A DNA stretch of 64,000 nucleotides from Lunularia cruciata (taxonomy: Eukaryota > Streptophyta > Marchantiopsida > Lunulariales > Lunulariaceae): contig OX419755.1 of NCBI GenBank assembly GCA_948567375.1, positions 3,043,001-3,107,000 of the forward strand. Direction: 5' to 3'. Both the position numbers and the translations under genes were made by a program. The notes beneath the pieces are model-generated. The model ran no database searches and was not told where the DNA came from. It saw only the letters and a program-made list of their open reading frames with translations. The first letter of the stretch is position 1. Each line of letters starts with the position of its first letter. Shown here piece after piece: positions 43,682 through 54,281 of the stretch.

Positions 43682-44146
43682 CTAATTTTGAGAACTAGCT
43701 AGTGAAGGAAGTAGTATTTCTGTAGTTGTACTAAGACTCTCTCCAATATCCATAACCAAAGTCTCCAAAAGTGCTTTTACTCCACTACACTCATGTCCTT
43801 TTGGAAGTCCTTCCATTCCACAAACCTCACACAACTCCTTTGTCTTAGATCTTCTCCCTTCCCATCTTGGTGAAGAAGGTCCAACATGCAAACCCAAGTC
43901 AAGTAAGCCTCTCCTTTCTCTCAATCTCTTGCTCTCAAAAGTCAATGGACATGAACTTGCCTTATGCCCTTCTCTCTACATAAAAAGTACTTAGACTCAC
44001 TCTTTCCTCCAAGTGGTGTAGGTTTTTGGACCCTCTCAACACTCTCTTCAAATTCTATTCTAAACTCTCTTCTCCTCAAATCCACCCTTGTAATCACCTC
44101 AATCCCTTGGGGAACCTTGCATAGCCTCAATTTCTACTCTTGGTGA
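43682..44146 (-). pseudogene. A4 accessory zinc ORF, frameshifted
   Basis: Counterpart of A2 21715-22212. The CCHC knuckle reads YFLCREKG with its first Cys changed and is then broken by a shift near 43970. The distal half including CEVCGMEGLPKGHEC is intact (43682-43945). Confidence 0.75.
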
Positions 44147-44802
44147 CCCTCTACGTTCCCGAGATAAGTTTAGACACTCATACATGCTTTTTGTTGCTCT
44201 CACACTCCTCATGCATGAAATCTAAACTCTGTAGAATTGACCCTTCCTCACAATGTCAGTCAAAGCTTGCAATTGGTATGTTACAGTCCTTTGAAATTTC
44301 TCACACTTCATTACAACTCCACAATGTCCCTCTCTGAAAAGTTTTAGATCTTTTCCTTGAGCCATTTGGCCTAGGTATCTTTCTATTCATCACACATATT
44401 TCAGATTTGTTCTGGAAACCACCCCCCTTCACTTTAAAAACTTTTAACTCTCTACTCAAGAATAATATTTATCTAATTTTTGAGTCAACAGGTAAAAGAC
44501 AATGCACTGAATTTTCTTGGAAAGTTTCATTACAATCCACTAAAAATTGAAGAAATGGCAGATTGTGTATACTTTTCCAGAGAGCATGTAGTTGCGGGAG
44601 CAATTTAGCCTATCAACTTTCAAAAATTCTAGCCCAATGTGCATAGTAGCTCTCATAATAATGTCAAATGTGTTAATTGAAAGATAACCCAAGCTATCAT
44701 GTGTAGAAGTTTAAAGTCCAGATCCCAAACTTGAGATTTTGCCCAAAATCACCTTAATCCCCAAAATCTGTAATCCACCTCACACAATCTCTCCAAATCC
44801 TC
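44147..44802 (-). other. A4 leader
   Basis: Colinear with A2 22213-22836. No supported ORF. Confidence 0.6.
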
Positions 44803-44973
44803 TCAAGTGTACAAGATGAATAAAATCACCTCAACGACATCATAATGAACTATAGGGTATAAAAATGGGTTCAAATTCTCTAATATAAGTTCAGCACTCT
44901 CCTCCCCTAAAGTTCTCTCCAAGTGAGCTCTCATAGCTTCCTTCTGTCTAATATAGAATTGTACGCGGAATAT
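44803..44973 (-). pseudogene. A4 leader mini-ORF
   Basis: Same domain as A2 22837-23007 (FRVQFYIRQKEAMRAHL ... EVILFILYT), uninterrupted but the ATG is changed to ATT (IIF instead of IMF). The frame stays open upstream. Confidence 0.55.
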
Positions 44974-45014
44974 TATCTTGCCTTCTAGAGAGGTCTCAAC
45001 TATGGAACCAAAAA

Positions 45015-45708
45015 TTTGAGCCGGCCTGTCTCTCACTCAAGATGAACCTTTGATGGTTATTATGATAGCGCACCATTGACTAAGAAAGCAAGGAACCCCA
45101 ACTCCATCATACCCTTCCAAGGTTAACACTCCAAAACTCAAGACATTGTTCACTAGAGAACTCAATGAAAGAAAGATAGTTTCATATGAAAGGATGAAGA
45201 GAACTTTCTCACCCCTTGTTTATACACTTGTGAAAAAGTTACATACCAAAGTTGCTTATTACTGGAGTAACTCAAGTTCTTAGGCTTAAAGTCAAGTAAA
45301 GTCAAAAAGTATAAAAGAATATCCATCCACATGGGCATATTCCACTTAGCATGTGATCTTATCTTGGCCCAACCACTAAGTCAAGGATTCCTTCACATGG
45401 GCTATCCTTGGACTATAGAAGAATCCAAAACAAAAAGGTTTGCAGGCCTAAGAATTCTTAATTCTTTCCTCAAAGCCAAACACCTAGGAATAATACCAAG
45501 TCAACACACTAGAATCCAAAATAGTGGTGCTCATCTTTTTCATTTTCTCTAAAATAAGGTCCCCTCTATCTTAGCTATGACTAGCTTTAGCTAATCATGA
45601 CTAATGTAGAACCATCTTTTATCTCTATATAAATAATATCTCTCAAGTACTTGTAATACCAAACTAAATATCACAATACCACACTCATGCACATAAATGG
45701 GTGTAACA
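45015..45708 (-). repeat. A4 5' LTR
   Basis: 694 bp, colinear with the A2 LTRs; starts TTTGAGCC instead of TGTGAGCC and ends GTGTAACA. Numerous substitutions relative to A2. Confidence 0.9.
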
Positions 45709-45965
45709 GTACCTCATGACCTTATTGGCTCAATAGAGAAGAGTGAAAGTGGTGATGGAACTAGAGAAGGATGAGAATGACAAAGTAGAGTTAACCAATG
45801 GTATGATAGAGAGGGTTGAATCATTACCTAGAAAGATAGCACCCTTTATAGGAGAGTATCAAGAAGCAATTGAGTGATGAGTGATATGATTAGCTCATTA
45901 TGATATGATCTTAAGTACATTATGGATAGAGAATGACAACCTCATGGTTGATTGGAGAAAGAAGG
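45709..45965 (+). mobile_element. E2: fragment of a family E protease region
   Basis: Matches E1 internal sequence from about 38949 to 39350 with internal deletions (for example CTCATGACCTTATTGGCTCA against the E1 CTCGTGGCCTTACTGGCTCA). Ends where the C2 terminus TGTAACAATATGG begins. Confidence 0.8.
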
Positions 45966-46065
45966 TTGTAACAATATGGAGTTTTGGGATGAATGTAGTG
46001 GGCTTACGAAGTAGCACATAAGACAAATTAGCCTAGTAGGAGATTCCGAGCCGCCTATTGGGAGC

Positions 46066-46458
46066 TTGATTAGTTCCAATGGGGTTGAAGGCTTGACCTA
46101 TGCAAGTTTGCTTCACTTGCAAAGTACAATATCTAATCGGGGTTGTAGGATTTTGGTTGATTCTGGAAGTTTAGAGAATTGTATGTCTATGCAAGTAGCA
46201 AAGGAATTGGGTATTCCTATCAAGCCAATGATTGGAAGTAGTTTAATGATGGTGGATGGTAGAAACGGTTTTGCATTCCGCACCTTGCATCCTATTACCT
46301 TCAAGATTGGGAAAGAGTATTTGGAGTGTATGAGTTTTGTAGTCGCACCTCTACACTATGATATCATTTTGGGTCTACCTTGGCTTGAACATCATAAGGT
46401 TCAATTCAATTGGACCCAATGCCAAATTCAAGTACAACACCAAGATAGGAATTTCTGA
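46066..46458 (+). pseudogene. C2 aspartic protease
   Basis: 130 open codons closely similar to C1 5599-5991. Active site RILVDSGSLENCMSM retains the DSG triplet lost in C1. DIILGLPWL is present at the C-terminus. Open frame within a dead element. Confidence 0.8.
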
Positions 46459-46499
46459 TTAGGTTGTTTGGCACCTCTGAGTAAGACACCTAAGAATAG

Positions 46500-47314
46500 T
46501 CAGTCCCAAGATAGGAATTTTGTCAAGAAGGTAGCCATAGAGCAAACCTTGAAGGGAATAGAGTCCTAAGATGGGAAGTTTGCCAAGAAGGCAACCATGG
46601 AGCTATTTGTTCCAAAGAAGGATGGAAGACTTCATTTTTGTATTGATTATTGTGGGCTCAATAAGCAAACTGTGAAGAATACATATCACTTGCCTCGGAT
46701 TGACAACTTGCTTATCAACTAAGTGGAGCATGCTCCTTTTCCAAGTTGGATCTTTGAAGTGGCTATTGGAAAATTCCTATTGATAGAGAGGACGTGCAAA
46801 AGACCGCCTTTTGTACAAGGTATGGGAATTTTGAGTAGAGAGTTCTACCTTTTGGACTCACAAATGCTCCAGCAGTCTTCATGGATTAGATGCATTGGGT
46901 TTTGGATGGACTATTGGATTGATCCGTGGTGGTGTTCTTGGATGATATCTTAATTTATAGTAAGACAAAGGCATAACACATGATCATATGCAAGAAGTCC
47001 TAAGATGACTATGATAATGGAAATTTTACTACAAGAAGTCAAAGTGTGCCTTTTGGTAGAAGGAGGTTACCTTCTTGGGTCATAAGATCTCATCACAGGG
47101 GATCAAGATGGAAGAAGAGAAAATCAAGGCCATTATTGATTGGCCTACCCCAAAGGATGCTATAGAAGTACGGGCATTCAATGGATTGGCCAGTTTTTAC
47201 TGACGGTTCATCCATTATTATGCTCATGTGGCTGCACCATTGATTGACCTCTTGGGAAAGAACTCGAGCTTCCAGTGGACCACCAAGCATGAAGAAGCAT
47301 TCCAAAAAGTTTAG
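46500..47314 (+). pseudogene. C2 reverse transcriptase remnant
   Basis: After one to two repeat units (46510-46610) come [28 protein letters not shown], then in shifted frames [15 protein letters not shown] and catalytic VVFLDDILIYS near 46925-46955, then IKAIIDWPTPKDAIEVRAF and TTKHEEAFQKV. FLDDIL type as in E1. Many stops. Confidence 0.8.
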
Positions 47315-47789
47315 GGTTGAAATCTGAAGTTCAGATTGGAGGAGACTTGGAATACAGGCTGAAATAAGCTTGATGGCAAAGCAAGAAGGCTCTAAAGGTC
47401 TTTTTTGACAAAAAGCACAGAGAGTTGTTGCCGTATTCTTTTGATTGGATCCTCTTTGTGCTTGCATGCTTGTTTATATGCCTATTTGGTTTGAATTGGT
47501 GCACATGCATTGCACTTAGTTTGTTTCCTTTATTGAGTGTTGTGTATTTCTCCTTGATAATGCTCGAAATGATGACCAGTAGACCAAGAGTGTGTATTAT
47601 GATGGCAGGTTAGGTTGCCTATCACCACTCTTCTTGATAGTAAGTATATTATTTATGAGAGAAAAGGGTTCCGGTGGTTGGGTAATACATGTGTTCAGTC
47701 AAGTAGTTACAGATTTACCTCTAGCTTTTGATCTGTAGTCTCCACAACTAGGCACCTAGTGTGTTTCTAAAGAGAGAGAAAGGAAAAGA
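47315..47789. other. Unassigned 475 bp
   Basis: No similarity to the families here that I can see and no supported ORF. Ends in a GAGAGAGAAAGG purine stretch before the B-like ORF remnant. Confidence 0.5.
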
Positions 47790-48917
47790 ACAAAGATGGC
47801 AATAGTGGACATTTGTTAGGAGCAAAATTAGTAGGAGAAGCAAAGTCCAAGGAGGAGGACTTGGAGAAATTAGAAGAGCTCAATTTGTAGAGTAAAGTGT
47901 CAAGCAAGGAAAGTGAGGTCGAGCTCAAAGTATAGTAATCAATGGAAGAGGATGTTGAAGAAGATTGGGAGTTTCATGCAAAAATTTAGCACATAGAAGG
48001 AGGTGATGATTAGTATCTAAAACTACTTGAGGAAGATATTCCCAAGGAGCAAGAGGAGGAGCCAATATTGGTACTTTTAAGGAGAACAAGAATAAAGAGA
48101 AGTCTGCAATGTGTAAGACTGAGTCTAGTTAAGGAAGAGAAAGAAAGCTTGGAGGAGGTTATATTAAAGGTATGAAGATCAAGAATTTGGGGTAAGGCAT
48201 TGATGGAAGAAGTAGTCAAAGCCAAGGACCAAGAAGTTGATGATATGGAAGAGTTCAAAGGAGTAGATTATCTAGCAAAGCTTATTTGTCCTTTACTATT
48301 GTAATTAAAGAAGGAGAAGGAAGAAGTGAAGAAAGATCATCCAAAGGTGAATAACAACTTGCAAGCAGTGAAGTATTTGAGAAATGAAGTCCTACAAATG
48401 AAGGAAATTTTAACCTAAGAGGAAGAAGAAGCCATAGTATTTTTGGTTGATGTAGTAGTTCAATGGTAGAGTTCAAAGGATCTACATGAGATTTTTAGTA
48501 AGCATGGTAGTATTATGGAGCATCAAGGAGAAGAATTGAGGGAGTAAAAAATGGCATTCAAAAGACCAAAGGCAGAGTTCAATGACACATGATTCAAAGT
48601 AGTGCACTCCAAGGCTATCATAGTTGTATTGGAGCAAGAGTTGGATAGCTTATGATTGGTTGCAACAAAGAAGGATCAAGCTTGGCAACAAGAACTTACT
48701 AGTAGAAGTCATGAAGAAGAAAGGTTGCAGGATCTAGTGAAACGTTTAGAAGCTCAAATTGCACACTATGTGTAGGAGACAAAGACATTAAAAGTGGAGT
48801 TTGAAGAAGAGTTCAAGATATATCAGAATGAATTGGAAATAGAAGGAACTTTGGAGGAATTAGTTCTTGAGAAGACATCAGAATAAGTAGGAGAGATTAC
48901 TAGGAGGTTAAAGGTGA
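47790..48917 (+). pseudogene. Old remnant of the family B LTR-borne ORF
   Basis: Plus-strand frames contain KGVDYLAKLICPLLL near 48260-48300, KKDHPKVNNNLQAVK, DQAWQQEL near 48680 and HEEERLQDLVKRLEAQ near 48715, in the same order as VDYLQMVVCPLLVKL, PEVKTVLQVV, WQQELAARYGEEERLRDLL in the B LTR ORF. Only protein-level similarity remains and stops are frequent. This shows that the LTR ORF exists in a second, more distant B-like lineage. Confidence 0.7.
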
Positions 48918-48920
48918 TGT

Positions 48921-49629
48921 TGTGATACCCACATTTTTTAACAAGTTTTAAAAAAGAAGTGTATTGTTGAAGCCAAATTGCAGCTTAATAATCAAGAAAA
49001 GAGGAGAATCATATGTTCAGCATAGACCCAAAGGAGTTGACTTTGGGTCAGAGAAAGAAGTACTTGGACCGCACTTATGGAAGGGTAGACTTGAAGTAAG
49101 GCAACTTCATATTGGGAGGCTCAACTTGATCCAAAGAAGTTGTAACAACTTTTCTTTAGGTCACGCCAATCAAGAATGTATAATCAAGGAAATGGTTGAG
49201 TTGTGAGAAGGATAATTTACAAGTGACAAGAAATAAACACATAGAATTTATGAGGGTCAATTGCAAATCAATTGAAGAATGAAAGCATCTCAAAGCACTA
49301 TAAAAGTAACACTTCATTGAGGGAAATCTGAAATTTCAAGAAGATATCTTGTTCCTCTTAGTAGTTGTCCTAAAGGAATGCAAGTCACAAAGCCGGATGA
49401 GAGTGTCATTTTGTAAAGGCCTGAGGGAGTTAGAATCATATGTCCCAGGAGAGGGAATAGCGTTCCAATGACCTAGAGTCCATGAGCACATGATGGCAAA
49501 GAAGAGTGGGTGGAAGAGCTCTTCACTTGTAGTGAGGAGTCTAGCAATTTGGAGGTTAGATATAGGGGTACGGATTGAAGTCTTGAGTAGACTTTAGATT
49601 ACATTTTTGGTATAAAATTGGAACTTTGT
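48921..49629 (+). repeat. Start of a B-like LTR, truncated
   Basis: Begins TGTGATACCCACATTTTTT, matching the plus-oriented B solo LTR start TGTGGTACTCACATTTTTC at 54282. Similarity continues patchily (AACCAAATTG-like, GGAGTTGACTTTGGGTCAGAG) for about 200 bp. The remainder to 49629 is unassigned; a TATAAAA at about 49310 is noted without weight. Confidence 0.5.
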
Positions 49630-49720
49630 TGTGCATATATACATTGCTACACAAAATAGATTGATGTCAACATCATACACTATAGAAGCACAACTCACAC
49701 ATAAACTCTAAAGGGCCACA
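49630..49720 (-). repeat. Extra fragment of a family D LTR end
   Basis: About 90 bp ending CTCTAAAGGGCCACA repeat the D2 LTR terminus at 50169-50264 (CTCTAAAGTGCCACA) and lie directly against the D2 LTR body. Either a second D LTR start inserted there or a local duplication. Confidence 0.6.
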
Positions 49721-50264
49721 ATAATCAGATTGTTTACAACTCAAATCAATTGAACTCCGATCAGTACTTGATCTGATCTTCAACAACTTGCCAACAATAG
49801 TGCACTAATTACAGTCAAGCCACACCCATTCTAGCTAAGAGACTCTTGGTAAAGCTTGCCGGCTTTTTGTCCACTCTAGCCAAGAACTCAAAGGCTCAAC
49901 ATCAAAGAAGTGAGCCCTTTGGAGCTGCACTTCCAGGGTATACTCTTGATTTTGACCTAGGTCTTATCTCAACGGTCCCACTGATGGCACACCCGATGGT
50001 GTGGATAGTGCAAGTGATGTTGGGCCCCGCCATGAAGTCAGTAACCTAAACACAAAATTTGACCGTCGGAAATAGTTTATGAGTAACTGCCAAAATGCCT
50101 CTAACTACTATCAACTGGAACTCCAATGTCCAAGCAATCTAGATGCAACACTACAAATGGCGTGACATTTGTCATGCATATATACATCACTACACAACAT
50201 ACATCATTGTCAACATACATACACTATAGAAGCACAACTCACACTTAAACTCTAAAGTGCCACA
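49721..50264 (-). repeat. D2 3' LTR, partial
   Basis: Colinear with D1 LTR 4736-5173, then continues to the true outer end GTGCCACA at 50264. Immediately right, minus strand reads CTAGGGGGGCAAT (50265-50277), a polypurine tract, which fixes the LTR boundary and orientation. Confidence 0.75.
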
Positions 50265-50277
50265 ATTGCCCCCCTAG
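50265..50277 (-). other. D2 polypurine tract
   Basis: CTAGGGGGGCAAT on the minus strand, adjacent to the 3' LTR. Confidence 0.7.
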
Positions 50278-50408
50278 TTGGTGGTTAGGTCCTTCTAACT
50301 CTAGATAGCCATCTACTCAAAGTATATGGTATACCCTATGGAGCCCCATCATTAGTTGCTTGTCTGCAATCTATACCATATAAAGAATAAACTAGCTATA
50401 GGTCAAAT

Positions 50409-50543
50409 ACATCTAGGACATAACCATTATCCTTGAGGAACCACTGTGAGGAGAGGAGTCATACATGCCATATGCCATCCTCTCAAACAACTATCACACA
50501 CTAACATAGTAGTAGCTCCACCAAAAGAGCCACATAACATACA
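50409..50543 (-). pseudogene. PHD-type zinc finger at the C-terminus of D2 pol
   Basis: PHD fingers bind histone tails, often H3K4. Minus-strand frame 50427-50627 reads CMLCGSF, MLVCDSCLRGWHMACMTP, LLTVVPQG; one TAA then interrupts, and in the same frame GXWLCPRC follows (last Cys codon 50409-50411). Together this is the C4-H-C3 spacing of a PHD finger, including the conserved Trp two residues before the final CPXC. It lies about 200 bases after the integrase C-terminal segment, before the polypurine tract, so it would be the last domain of pol, the place where chromoviruses carry a chromodomain. D1 does not reach this region. Broken by stops upstream and within. Confidence 0.7.
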
Positions 50544-50754
50544 CCTCAAGCCTGCACGTACAAGTGCCAAGCTTGGGTCCATAGTACCATCAATATTTGG
50601 GAGGTGGCATGGCGCACAATTGTGCACATGATCCTTCTAACACAAGGACTCCAGATAGTAAAACCTCACGCACTCTCAAGGTAGTGTGGCCTGTTGAAAC
50701 ATCACGTGTTGTCGGTGTTGTCTGCTATAGATATACATAGTCACCTAGATGAAA

Positions 50755-51720
50755 TCAACTGATCAAAGGCTTATAACCTCCTCCTTGAAGAGTAGCATAA
50801 CATAAGGTATCCCTATGCTGAGCAATTGCCAAGTTCTCAGAGGCCATCGGCATCACTCTCCAAAAGATCTCTGCCCGTTGAGGACCTACGCTCACCCATA
50901 CATCAGGATCATCCAAGTCCAAGACTACAGTAGCATCTTGATGAATGGCTACAAATAAATCTAGATCTTGTCCATAGAGTAGAAAGTAAGGAGAGAAGGA
51001 TGCTAAGGAGGCTTGCCGGCTGAACTGATAGCCCATGGCCGACCAAGGTAATTGGAAATCCCAATCTCCCAAGTGGCCTCTCTGCAAACCATACTTTCAC
51101 AATCCTCCCTTCACCGTCTGAACCACTCTCTTTGCTAAGCTATCTGCCTTAGGGTGATCTCGAGATGTATTACAATGATCAATCAAAGCCTTGTCACACA
51201 AGACCTGAAATTCCCCTTAGAACTCTATACCCAGATCAGTCAAAACCTCAGTTGGTACACCAAAATGACTAAGAACTCAATCCAAGAACAAGTAAGTTGT
51301 CCCTTCACTAGACTTGTCTGGAAGTGCCACCAACTCAATCCACTTGGAGAAGTGCTCCACCATCACCAAAGCATACCAATGATGTCTCACAATCAACAGT
51401 AAAGGTCCTGCAAATCCAAACTTCAGTGCTAACCCAATCCTATGATAGGTAATGGGTGTAACTGTGGTGTAAGAGCATTGATGCTCTCACTTGGTCACAA
51501 ACCACACATTTGGCAACAAATTGTTGTACCTTGGTCTGCATATTGTACCACCAATAGTGATTGTGGAGTAAGCTATATGTATGCTTTACTCCAAAATGTC
51601 CTAGCTCCTCATGAGCATGACAGACCAATTGTAGTCTCCGAGATGGAAATGGTACTACTCTCACTCTACCATCCTCCCATACACGCAAAAGGTGTATGCC
51701 CTCCAATCTGAACCATCTAG
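50755..51720 (-). pseudogene. D2 integrase
   Basis: Frame 51440-51706 has the zinc-binding region HAHEELGHFGVKHTY...CVVCDQ (HHCC). Then, in broken frames at 51130-51420, HHWYALVMVEHFSKWIELV, GVPTEVLTD (catalytic Asp) and HPKADSLAKR (Glu position mutated to Lys). Frame 50755-51087 has the C-terminal part WDFQLPWSAMGYQFSRQASL and SPYFLLYGQ. Stops throughout. Confidence 0.8.
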
Positions 51721-51999
51721 CTCATTGAAGAACACAATCTCTCTCCTTGGTCCCAACTATGCCACCCAAAGCACCAGTGCAAAGATAGTCCATCACTAAG
51801 ATGTCACCATGAATGTCTTGCTAAACTATACCAATATCTTCACTCTTTGGATCTATGACCTCAATAGCTCCTCCTATATGCGCTGAGAGAAATACCACCA
51901 AAGCCTAAAAAAATATACACAAAAAGGCCAATGCATGCCACCTAGGCACCATCTCCTCGTCTATCTCACCATGCCAACGTGCTCCGGTCTGATCCTGCT

Positions 52000-53270
52000 G
52001 GTTGGAACATGGGTTTCTACTCAACCCATCTGCATCACGATTCACCACTCTAGCTTTGTGAACAACTATGAAATCATAATCCTATAATATCAGAGCCCAT
52101 TGTGCAAGCTTCCCTGAAAGCTTGTTGGACTCCATCACCACTTCAATGGCTGATGATCAATGATAAGAGTGAAGGGATTACCAAATAGGTAACATCAGAA
52201 ATGTGCCACTACCCAAACTGCTACCAAGCACTCTCCCTCATATGAATTATACTTTGCCTCCGCTGAATTGTTGGAGCAAATAGCATAGGCAACCACAAAA
52301 TCCTTCCCCTCATCATCATGTTGGATGAGCACTGCTCCAAGCCCCAACATACTCCAATCAATATGAACTTGAAATGGTCGTCCTTTGATTGGTCTCCTTA
52401 AAATAGGAGAAGATGTCAAGCTCTCCTTGAGCACTACAAATGCTCTCTCTTGCTCATGTTCCCAACACCGCTCTTGTGTAAGCTTGGTCAGCTTCATCAA
52501 GGCCTTGGCAATGGTACTAAATCCTCTCACATAACGGCAATAGAAGTGCACCAACCCAAGGAATGCTTGCACTCTACTCACCTTTGTAGGCCAAGGAATA
52601 TGTGCAATAGCCTCCACCTTGGTCTATTGAACACCAAGTCCTCTGGGGTAAATAGTGTGACCCAAATACTCAACCTGCTCATGGAAGAACCTACACTTTT
52701 CAGGATGTAATTTGAGTCCATGAGATGTCAACCTCTCAAACACCTCCAACAATTATCTCTCATGCTCCTCCATAGTAGTGCTATAGACTAAAATGTCATT
52801 AATAGAGCATAGAGTAAAATCCAATCCAACTAAGATCCTATCCATGACCCTCTAGAATTCAGCAGGAGCATTCTTTAACCCAAATGGTAAGAACTTCCAT
52901 TGATATAACACATCCTTGTCGTGAGGATCAATAGCCCAAAATGATATCTTGGACTTATCCTCCTCCTTGATTGGCAATTAATGATATCCCGCTCAAAGAT
53001 CCAAAGCACTGAAGACGTTTGCATGCCCAATCGCACCAAAAATCTCCTCTAGTATAGGCATGACATACTAATCAGCCGTAGTCTATTGGTTGATAGGATG
53101 GTAATCTCCACACATCCGCCTATCTGTGTAATTGCCATGCATATCCTTCTTGGCTAGCATCACTGTAGTTGATGCAGACTCTCCATGTGAGATCTCCACC
53201 AAACCAGCCTCAAAAAGGTCTCTACTTGAGCTCTAAATCAATGTCCTCTCCATGTCATTATAGCAATAAG
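52000..53270 (-). pseudogene. D2 reverse transcriptase and RNase H
   Basis: RT in broken frames: GNYTDRRMCGDYHPIN near 53110-53150, VMPILEEIFGAIGHANVFSALDL, YQWKFLPFGLKNAPAEF near 52880-52910, then a damaged catalytic box (SINDILVYS for YIDD-type). Open frame 52195-52617: WPTKVSRVQAFLGLVHFYCRYV (RT connection) and FQVHIDWSMLGLGAVLIQHD (RNase H). FGLKNAPAEFQ is a different RT type from families A, B, C and E here. Confidence 0.8.
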
Positions 53271-53274
53271 GATG

Positions 53275-53799
53275 TTAGAGAACTGGTGTATCGCTAGTCA
53301 GCTGAATCTGTATGCTAGGTCCCTTCAAAGCACCAAAAGCCTTCATATTGAAGGCAAAATAACTCATGTAGCTCCTCAAGAACCTCCAAACTCTCCATCT
53401 TTCCTCTCTTGTAAGCTTGGGTCCAAGATCTGGCTCCCAAGTATCCTCCATAACTGTCAAAGGAGTGGAAGATGTATTGACTGGCTGCTATACTAGGCCC
53501 TTTGGAGCAGTATTGTCATGCTCCTGACCACTAGAGGTCCTAACTTATGTGTGAAAAACTCACTTCACTCTAGCTGCAAGCTCCACATGTCCTCTAGCTG
53601 CATCCCAAGTGGACCAAGGGTGTAATCCAAGTAGCTCACGCTCACCTAGATGGACTCCAAGTAGACCACTCTCCCTAGTAGCTATTGGCTTTGTCCCAAG
53701 AATACCATATCCACTCGGTCCATCGCTCCCAACATTTGCCTGAATTATCTCGATAGGCACAGGGATCACAAGTGTCCGAGTGGTGATGCCTATCAAGCG
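53275..53799 (-). pseudogene. D2 methyltransferase-RT linker
   Basis: Frames 53560-53802 and 53275-53460. LTREERWRVWRFLRSYMSYFAF and IQIQLTSDTPVL correspond to the pre-RT segment. The part with STWDAARGHVELAARVK has no recognised domain. Stops between. Confidence 0.55.
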
Positions 53800-54121
53800 C
53801 ATCCTATGCTACTCCGCCAAACCAAGGCTCACAATCCAGGTCAAACAGTTCAGGTACATAGCCAAACCTAACACCTTATGCTTAGATGCCTCTGATATTG
53901 CTGGAATAGCGGTAATATTAGTGCAAAAACTCATTGCCCGCTCTCTTGGATCGGCATTGGGCTCCACTAACTACTATAATTGTGAGTCCCAAACAAGTCT
54001 AGGTCCTCCCTCTTGAAAAGCATGAGAGCCTAGGAAACTCATAAGTGTGGGAAAAGTGGCTCTAGGCTATCCAACTAGGTTCACCACTGCCATAAGTGAC
54101 CTATCAGCCACTACCACCGTC
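53800..54121 (-). pseudogene. D2 methyltransferase, C-terminal motifs
   Basis: Directly left of the nested LTR insertion. Minus-strand frames read DPRERAMSF, AIPAISEASKHKVLGLAMYL and LTWIVSLGLAE. The LG-AM-L-----IV pattern corresponds in position to motifs IX-X of DNMT3-like enzymes, where a conserved LLG-S-VP segment closes the SAM pocket. This resemblance is weaker than for motifs I, IV, VI and VIII. One or two stops. Confidence 0.5.
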
Positions 54122-54281
54122 TGTAATACTCCGAGGACAAGAGAAGAGAGAAAACACGGATTGCACACTCAAACATTTGATGCCCCAAAGGAGCACCTTC
54201 TCTTTATTATATAGGCAAAGAGGATCTCCTCCAAGGAAGCTACACCATAGGATTAGGCACACAGATAGGTGACATGTCAAT

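Larger units (their letters stand above)
40699..45708 (-). mobile_element. A4: family A element, 3' end lost
   Basis: Minus strand. Retains the 5' LTR (45015-45708), PBS region, leader, accessory ORF, gag, protease and N-terminal RT, and ends inside RT at the E1 junction. More diverged than A2, with many stops. The right flank is E2, so A4 inserted into a family E copy. Confidence 0.9.
45966..47314 (+). mobile_element. C2: internally deleted family C element
   Basis: Starts with the C terminus TGTAACAATATGGAG (45966-46036) fused directly to the protease region, so gag and leader are deleted; the junction is in a TAG shared by both sides. Continues through protease, a shortened 20-residue repeat, and a decayed RT until about 47314, with no 3' LTR seen. 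Confidence 0.8.

Noticed and set aside
36519-45708. E1 and A4 as one composite element
   Set aside because: Opposite orientation, different RT types and LTRs; A4 reads minus and has its own family A LTR at right.
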